From Billgrantia bachuensis (lineage in GTDB: Bacteria; Pseudomonadota; Gammaproteobacteria; Pseudomonadales; Halomonadaceae): DNA of 64,000 bases. The translations under genes were made by a program, and so were the position numbers. The stretch covers positions 1-64,000 of the forward strand of contig NZ_JAAQTO010000013.1 in assembly GCF_011742165.1 (NCBI RefSeq), read 5' to 3'. Below, piece by piece: positions 60,203-64,000 of this stretch. Within the stretch, counting starts at the first letter, position 1, and the number at the start of each line of letters is the position of its first letter. The notes under the pieces were generated by a model. It did not search any database and was not told the origin of the DNA. It was given only the letters and a program-made list of their open reading frames with translations.

Positions 60203-61536
60203 GACAGCAGTTCATCCATGCGTTTCAAGGTTTCCTCGAAGTTGCTGTGTTCCCTCTCGCTCTGGCGCAGGAAGGCTTCGATGGCGGCATGCCTGGCTAC
60301 CGCCTCGTCGGTAAGAGGGTCGTTGCCCTCGCGATACTCACCGACCTGCAGCAGCAGCTCGACGTCGCGATGGCGCGCCAGCAGATCGCGAATCCGGCCG
60401 GCGTTGCGGCGCTGCTCGTCCCCGATGACGGCATCCATCAGGCGGCTGCGGCTGGCAAGGACGTCGATGGCCGGAAAGTGGTCGCGCTTGGCCAGGTCGG
60501 CGCTGAGCACGATATGGCCATCGAGAATGGCGCGCGTCTCCTCGGCGACCGGATCGAGGCTGCCGTCGCCCTCGGTGAGCACGGTATAGAGCGCGGTGAT
60601 ACTCCCGCTGGCCCCCGGTCCCGCCCGCTCCAGCAGGCGCGGCAAGGCGGCGAAAAGCGAAGGCGGGTAGCCGCGTCGGGTTGGCGGTTCGCCGGCGGCC
60701 AGGCCAATCTCGCGCTGGGCGCGGGCAAAGCGAGTGATGCTGTCGACCAGCAGCAGGACGTCGCGTCCCTGGTCGCGGAAGTGTTCCGCCACGGTGGTCG
60801 CGACCATGGCGGCCCGCGCCCGTTCGATGGCCGGGCGATCGGAAGTGGCCACCACGCAGACCGTGCGCTGCCGGGCCTTGGCATCGAGCTGCACGTCCAG
60901 CAGCTCGCGCACTTCGCGGCCGCGTTCGCCGACCAACCCCAGCACGATGACCTCCGCCTCGCTGCCGCGCACGATGGCGGAGAGCAGCGACGACTTGCCC
61001 ACTCCGGGCTCGCCGAAGATGCCGACGCGCTGGCCACGTGCCACGGTCAGCAAGCCGTCGATGGCTCTAATACCCAGCGCCAGCGGATGCTGGATCAGCT
61101 GTCGCGCCAGGGGGCTGGGGGGCTCGGCATGCACGGGGCAGATGCGCAGGGCGTCGAGGCCGCGCTCCGGTGCGGCATCGATGAAGGTGCCCAATGGGCT
61201 GATCACCCGCCCCAGCAACGCCTCCCCCACCGGCACGCCCTGCGGCCCGCCGGTGGCGATCACCTCGGCCCGGGTGGACATGCCCTGAAGGTCGCCGATG
61301 GGCGAGAGAATGGCGTGCTCCTCCTCGAAGCCGATCACCTCAGCGGCAACATGACGCCCGCTCAACGGGTCGCGCAGGTAACACAGCTCACCGATGCCGG
61401 TGCCGTCGACGCTGGCATGCACCAGCAGGCCGCGAATGCGCCGCACCCGGCCGTGTACCGGACGCAGTTCGGCCTCCTCCAGTCGCGCACCCAACCGCGG
61501 CAGCAGCGCCTCGAGATCGATCTCGGGGGGCGTCAT
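60199..61536 (-). CDS. sctN: Type III secretion ATPase SctN
   Basis: A 445-residue SctN/FliI-type ATPase that detaches chaperones and unfolds secreted proteins. Walker A is GEPGVGKSSLL (Lys181), Walker B is VLLLVDSITRFARAQREIGLAAGEPPTRRGYPPSLFAALPRLLER, and the catalytic Glu is in LVGERGREVREL. The C-terminal part LIPVLASRSRLMDAVIGDEQ-type reads ASRSRLMDAVIGDEQRRNAGRIRDLLARHRDVELLLQVGEYREG. The start at 61536 follows CAGGAG and overlaps the sctL stop by four bases; the longer open frame upstream is not used. Confidence 0.95.
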   Translation of the reverse strand: MTPPEIDLEALLPRLGARLEEAELRPVHGRVRRIRGLLVHASVDGTGIGELCYLRDPLSGRHVAAEVIGFEEEHAILSPIGDLQGMSTRAEVIATGGPQGVPVGEALLGRVISPLGTFIDAAPERGLDALRICPVHAEPPSPLARQLIQHPLALGIRAIDGLLTVARGQRVGIFGEPGVGKSSLLSAIVRGSEAEVIVLGLVGERGREVRELLDVQLDAKARQRTVCVVATSDRPAIERARAAMVATTVAEHFRDQGRDVLLLVDSITRFARAQREIGLAAGEPPTRRGYPPSLFAALPRLLERAGPGASGSITALYTVLTEGDGSLDPVAEETRAILDGHIVLSADLAKRDHFPAIDVLASRSRLMDAVIGDEQRRNAGRIRDLLARHRDVELLLQVGEYREGNDPLTDEAVARHAAIEAFLRQSEREHSNFEETLKRMDELLS

Positions 61537-62129
61537 CGACGCGGCTCCTGGCCACTCGCCAGCGCTCGACGCAGGGCGGTCAGTTGGGCATCGAGCCCGA
61601 CATCGACGATCGCCACCGGGCTGACCAGCAGGCATTGGCCCGGCCCCAGTTGCGCATCGCCTTCGACGCGATAGGCGGGGCCTTCGGGTATCGACGCCCC
61701 CTGGGCCAGCAGCGCTTCGACGGCCGCCACGCGCTCCGGCGCGACGCGCACGCTGACTCGCATGTCGTGGCGCAATTCGCGCAGTGCCTGGCGCGCGCAA
61801 CGACTCACCAGCTCGGCGTCGTCGAATTCGCCCAGGATGCGGCGCACCATGCGCAGGGAGAGTTCGGCCAGTGCCTGATCGAGCCCCGCCAGGTAGCGCT
61901 CCACCCGCTGGGTGGCCTGCACCAGCAGCTCGGCCGCCTGAGCCTCGCCTTCCCGACGCCCCTCCTCGAAGCCGTCGGCGTAGGCACTGGCGGCGGTATG
62001 CCGGGTTCTCGCCTCCACCTCCCTGGCATGCGCCCGGGCGCGCTCGAGAAAGGCGTAGCCATCGATCCAGGCCTGGGCCTCGTCGCCACGCAGGATGACC
62101 TTACCCGGACGTGTCGGCAGTTGGTGCAT
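61533..62129 (-). CDS. sctL: Type III secretion stator protein SctL
   Basis: A 198-residue SctL/YscL (HrpE-like) peripheral stalk protein that links the ATPase to SctQ. The pattern is an N-terminal hydrophilic helix with EEGRREGEAQAAELL, then the RYLAGLDQALAELSLRMVRRILGEFDDAEL coiled coil and a C-terminal globular domain (MRVSVRVAPERVAAVEALLAQ). The start at 62129 has GGGAG seven bases upstream. It overlaps sctK by 29 bases and sctN by four. Confidence 0.88.
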   Translation of the reverse strand: MHQLPTRPGKVILRGDEAQAWIDGYAFLERARAHAREVEARTRHTAASAYADGFEEGRREGEAQAAELLVQATQRVERYLAGLDQALAELSLRMVRRILGEFDDAELVSRCARQALRELRHDMRVSVRVAPERVAAVEALLAQGASIPEGPAYRVEGDAQLGPGQCLLVSPVAIVDVGLDAQLTALRRALASGQEPRR

Positions 62130-62796
62130 GCTCTGACTCCCTGATCTCGGCGTCGACGATGGCGGCTGCGCAGCGTACGATGCGCAGCCCCTGCCGGCGG
62201 ACCTCAGCGGTAGCGTCCGGTACCTCCTCCTCCGGTAAGCCGCTGGCCAACCCCAGCCTCAGCCAGGCGGCGAGTTCGGGTGGCTGCTGCGACAGCCAGG
62301 CCGAGACGCAGGCCTGCCCGTCGCGCTCGACCGCCTGCGCCAGCATCTCGATGTCGTCATCGCTCGCTGTCGCCCCCGCCAGCTCGCGGTTGGCCAGTGC
62401 GGCGGCGAAGGCGGCGTCGCCGAAGCGCTGCTTGAGTGCCATCACGCGCGGCGCTCGAATCTCGCGCACGAAGGCGGCGGCATGGCTGATCACGCCGCAA
62501 AAATGGGCCAGGGTGCCGCCGGCCCGCGCCGGCAGCGCCAGCAGCCGGGCGTCCTCTTCGGTGGGTACGGGCAGCGCCTCGGGCGGCGTCAAGCCATGCC
62601 GCTCAATCAACCGCTGCGTCAGACGGCGCTGAAAGCGAGGGTGACGCATCAGCGCCTCCAGGGTGGTGTCGTCGGCCATTCCCCCCAGGCAATCCTGCAG
62701 CCAGGGGCGCGCAATGCAGCGCGCCGGCGCCTCGACGAAGGATCGCCAAGCCGAGGCCGACGGCTCCCATTCGCTGACGGTATGCGCTCCGCTCAT
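62101..62796 (-). CDS. sctK: Type III secretion sorting-platform accessory protein SctK
   Basis: A 231-residue SctK/YscK-type protein that sits between SctD and SctQ. It is helical and soluble, with an N-terminal WEPSASAWRSFVEAPARCIARPWLQDCLGG, the segment HGLTPPEALPVPTEEDARLLALPARAGGTLAHFCGVISHAA and a long helix at the end. Such proteins are poorly conserved; identification rests on place between sctJ and sctL and on size. The start at 62796 overlaps the sctJ stop in ATGA. Confidence 0.8.
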   Translation of the reverse strand: MSGAHTVSEWEPSASAWRSFVEAPARCIARPWLQDCLGGMADDTTLEALMRHPRFQRRLTQRLIERHGLTPPEALPVPTEEDARLLALPARAGGTLAHFCGVISHAAAFVREIRAPRVMALKQRFGDAAFAAALANRELAGATASDDDIEMLAQAVERDGQACVSAWLSQQPPELAAWLRLGLASGLPEEEVPDATAEVRRQGLRIVRCAAAIVDAEIRESEHAPTADTSG

Positions 62797-63593
62797 GTCG
62801 GCGGCTCCAGGTCGTAGGACGCGCGCCGGCGCCGCTGCCAGGTCATCCACCCCACCGTTCCGGCCAGGCCCAGCAGGGCGACGGCGAAGATTCCGAACAG
62901 CCAACTGACACGACCGACGCTGCTCGCCGGCATGGCGATGCCGAGAAAGGCGCTCGTCTGCGGTGGCAGTATTTGCACCCGGGGCTCCAGCCTGACCGCC
63001 GCCACCGGCACCACCGATACGTTGTCGTAGGAGAGCCCGGCAATGCCGTTGGCCACCAGCGTCTTGATCCGCGGGATCAGCGGGCCCACCTCGAGTTCGG
63101 GCGCGTGGCGAATGAACACAGAAGCCGACGAGGGCGTGCTGTCCTGGCGCACCAGGTCGTTCTCGGGCAGCACGACGTGTACCCGAGCCGTGAGAACGCC
63201 ATCGATCTGCGACACCGTATGCGACAGCTCTTCGCTGAGTGCATAGAGCATCTGTGCACGCTCCTGCACCGGCGACGAGACCAGGCTGTTGCCCTGGAAG
63301 ACCTCGCCCAGATTGGAATATCGCTCCTGGGGAAGCCCCAAGCGATCGAGTATCTCCACCGCCTCGGCAAAGCGATCCTCGTCGACGGTGACGGTCATGC
63401 GACCGCCATCGGCGGCGACCCGCTTGGCGGGAATACCGTGCCTGGACAGCGCCGCCACCATGACGTTGGCCTCGCGCTCGCTGAGGTCGGTATACAACTC
63501 GATGTCACACGCCTGCAGCAATAGCGCCACGGCGAGAATCGACAGCGCTCTGAGCCAGCCCCTGCGTCGTTGAATAAGTGGCAAGCCGCTCAT
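62793..63593 (-). CDS. sctJ: Type III secretion inner membrane ring lipoprotein SctJ
   Basis: A 266-residue YscJ/PrgK-type lipoprotein. The lipobox is LLLQAC with Cys29. The motifs DIELYTDLSEREANVMVAAL, VFQGNSLVSSPVQERAQMLYALSEELSHTVSQIDGVLTARVHVVLPEND and SASVFIRHAPELEVGPLIPRIKTLVANGIAGLSYDNVSVV match YscJ closely, and a C-terminal membrane helix (VSWLFGIFAVALLGLAGTVGWM) follows. It builds the inner membrane ring with SctD. Together with SctI and SctK it shows that the system is a non-flagellar type III secretion system. Confidence 0.95.
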   Translation of the reverse strand: MSGLPLIQRRRGWLRALSILAVALLLQACDIELYTDLSEREANVMVAALSRHGIPAKRVAADGGRMTVTVDEDRFAEAVEILDRLGLPQERYSNLGEVFQGNSLVSSPVQERAQMLYALSEELSHTVSQIDGVLTARVHVVLPENDLVRQDSTPSSASVFIRHAPELEVGPLIPRIKTLVANGIAGLSYDNVSVVPVAAVRLEPRVQILPPQTSAFLGIAMPASSVGRVSWLFGIFAVALLGLAGTVGWMTWQRRRRASYDLEPPT

Positions 63594-64000
63594 CCCCGCA
63601 GCAGCGTCGAACAGGCGCCCGACGTCTGGGCGGCGCAGGACGCCATCAACCGCGACTCGACCGCATGGTCGAACAACGAACCGAACGCTTCGATCATGCG
63701 CTCGAACTCGGCGTCGCCAAGCGCCTCGGTATTGGCGCCACCAGCGCTCTCGCCGCTGTCGGCGCCCGACACGGCCCGCGAGGCATCACTCCCCTCGCCG
63801 CTCTGGCCGGAGAACGCCTGCATCCGCTCGAGGGTACCTTCCAGCCGATCGAGGATGCTCTCGCCCAGCTCGGCCGGGGTCACGGCCTGCAGGGTCGAGC
63901 CGGAAGCGCGAGCCATGTGTTCGAACAGATTCTGCTCGGCAAGCGCTCCGGAATTCGCCATACCCTCCGCCATCGGGGCGGGCGTCGCACCTGTCGTCAT
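63590..64000 (-). CDS. sctI: Type III secretion inner rod protein SctI (start at window edge)
   Basis: A 136-residue SctI/YscI-type inner rod protein. Its C-terminal ending ESRLMASCAAQTSGACSTLLRG matches the conserved YscI/HrpB-type ending (TLLxG) and it overlaps sctJ by four bases. The ATG is the last codon of the window on this strand, so an upstream start cannot be excluded. It contains two cysteines, uncommon in rod proteins, and a low-complexity Ser/Gly/Glu linker near the middle. Confidence 0.82.
   Translation of the reverse strand: MTTGATPAPMAEGMANSGALAEQNLFEHMARASGSTLQAVTPAELGESILDRLEGTLERMQAFSGQSGEGSDASRAVSGADSGESAGGANTEALGDAEFERMIEAFGSLFDHAVESRLMASCAAQTSGACSTLLRG

Noticed and set aside
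55762..64000. Flagellar export genes (fliI, fliN, fliP-R, flhB) considered in place of T3SS genes
   Set aside because: The YscJ-type lipoprotein, YscK- and YscI-like proteins, a single SctQ and the absence of fliE/F/G/K/L/M make the injectisome call firm.
1..64000. CRISPR arrays, rRNA genes, integrases and insertion sequences
   Set aside because: No regularly spaced direct repeats, no rRNA sequence and no transposase or recombinase with family motifs were seen on either strand.

Overview
The window looks like a chromosome segment of a halophilic gammaproteobacterium, most probably Halomonadaceae (Halomonas in the broad sense). It is GC-rich, and the housekeeping order trmO / purC / bamC / dapA / bcp / perM / tusA / bepA / nadA is the arrangement known from Pseudomonas and its relatives, with proteins that read as gammaproteobacterial throughout. 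This assignment is inference from gene order and protein character; no search was run.

Region 1 (1-29.6 kb) is mostly core genome: tRNA modification (trmO, tadA), purine synthesis (purC, purL), lysine and cell-wall precursor synthesis (dapA), outer-membrane assembly and quality control (bamC, bepA), NAD synthesis (nadA), two tandem tRNA-Lys genes, the rluB-scpB-scpA operon, two divergent bactofilins, RadD helicase, a crotonase, MltF, a frameshifted GGDEF protein, TesB, and a chemoreceptor with a CheR-tether tail. Inside it, a 110-bp relic of a second purL 3' end flanks an AmiS/UreI-type membrane gene, marking an allele-replacement or insertion event.

Region 2 (29.6-39.1 kb) holds a secreted bifunctional-nuclease/PDZ protein and then a tightly coupled eight-gene operon encoding the membrane arm of complex I (NuoA,H,J,K,L,M,N homologues) plus one fused NuoB-like/NuoD-like protein. 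NuoC, E, F, G and I are missing, and the NuoB/NuoD-like protein lacks the cysteines for cluster N2. It looks like an ion-translocating complex I relative with no visible electron input, and it is my best candidate for an undescribed system.

Region 3 (39.3-50.4 kb) is an AT-richer accessory block devoted to periplasmic thiol/disulfide chemistry and metal (probably copper) handling: a SPW-VKOR fusion, cytochrome c, a beta-propeller protein, two CcdA paralogues, TlpA-like and CcmG-like thioredoxins, DUF411, SCO, a Met-rich peptide, a DsbD_2-type transporter, a MerR regulator, a frameshifted copper-ATPase HMA remnant and a methyltransferase. Three MerR-type promoters (19-bp spacer, related dyads) tie much of it into one predicted regulon.

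Region 4 (50.4-55.7 kb) has a LexA-controlled umuDC operon, a MgtC/DUF4010 membrane protein, DUF1428, and an ECF42-type sigma factor with its YCII partner.

Region 5 (55.7-64 kb) is a non-flagellar type III secretion cluster on the minus strand, sctI-J-K-L-N-O-Q-R-S-T-U, cut by the right edge of the window. SctU lacks the autocleaving NPTH motif and no sctP ruler gene lies between sctO and sctQ, so the usual substrate-switch machinery seems altered.
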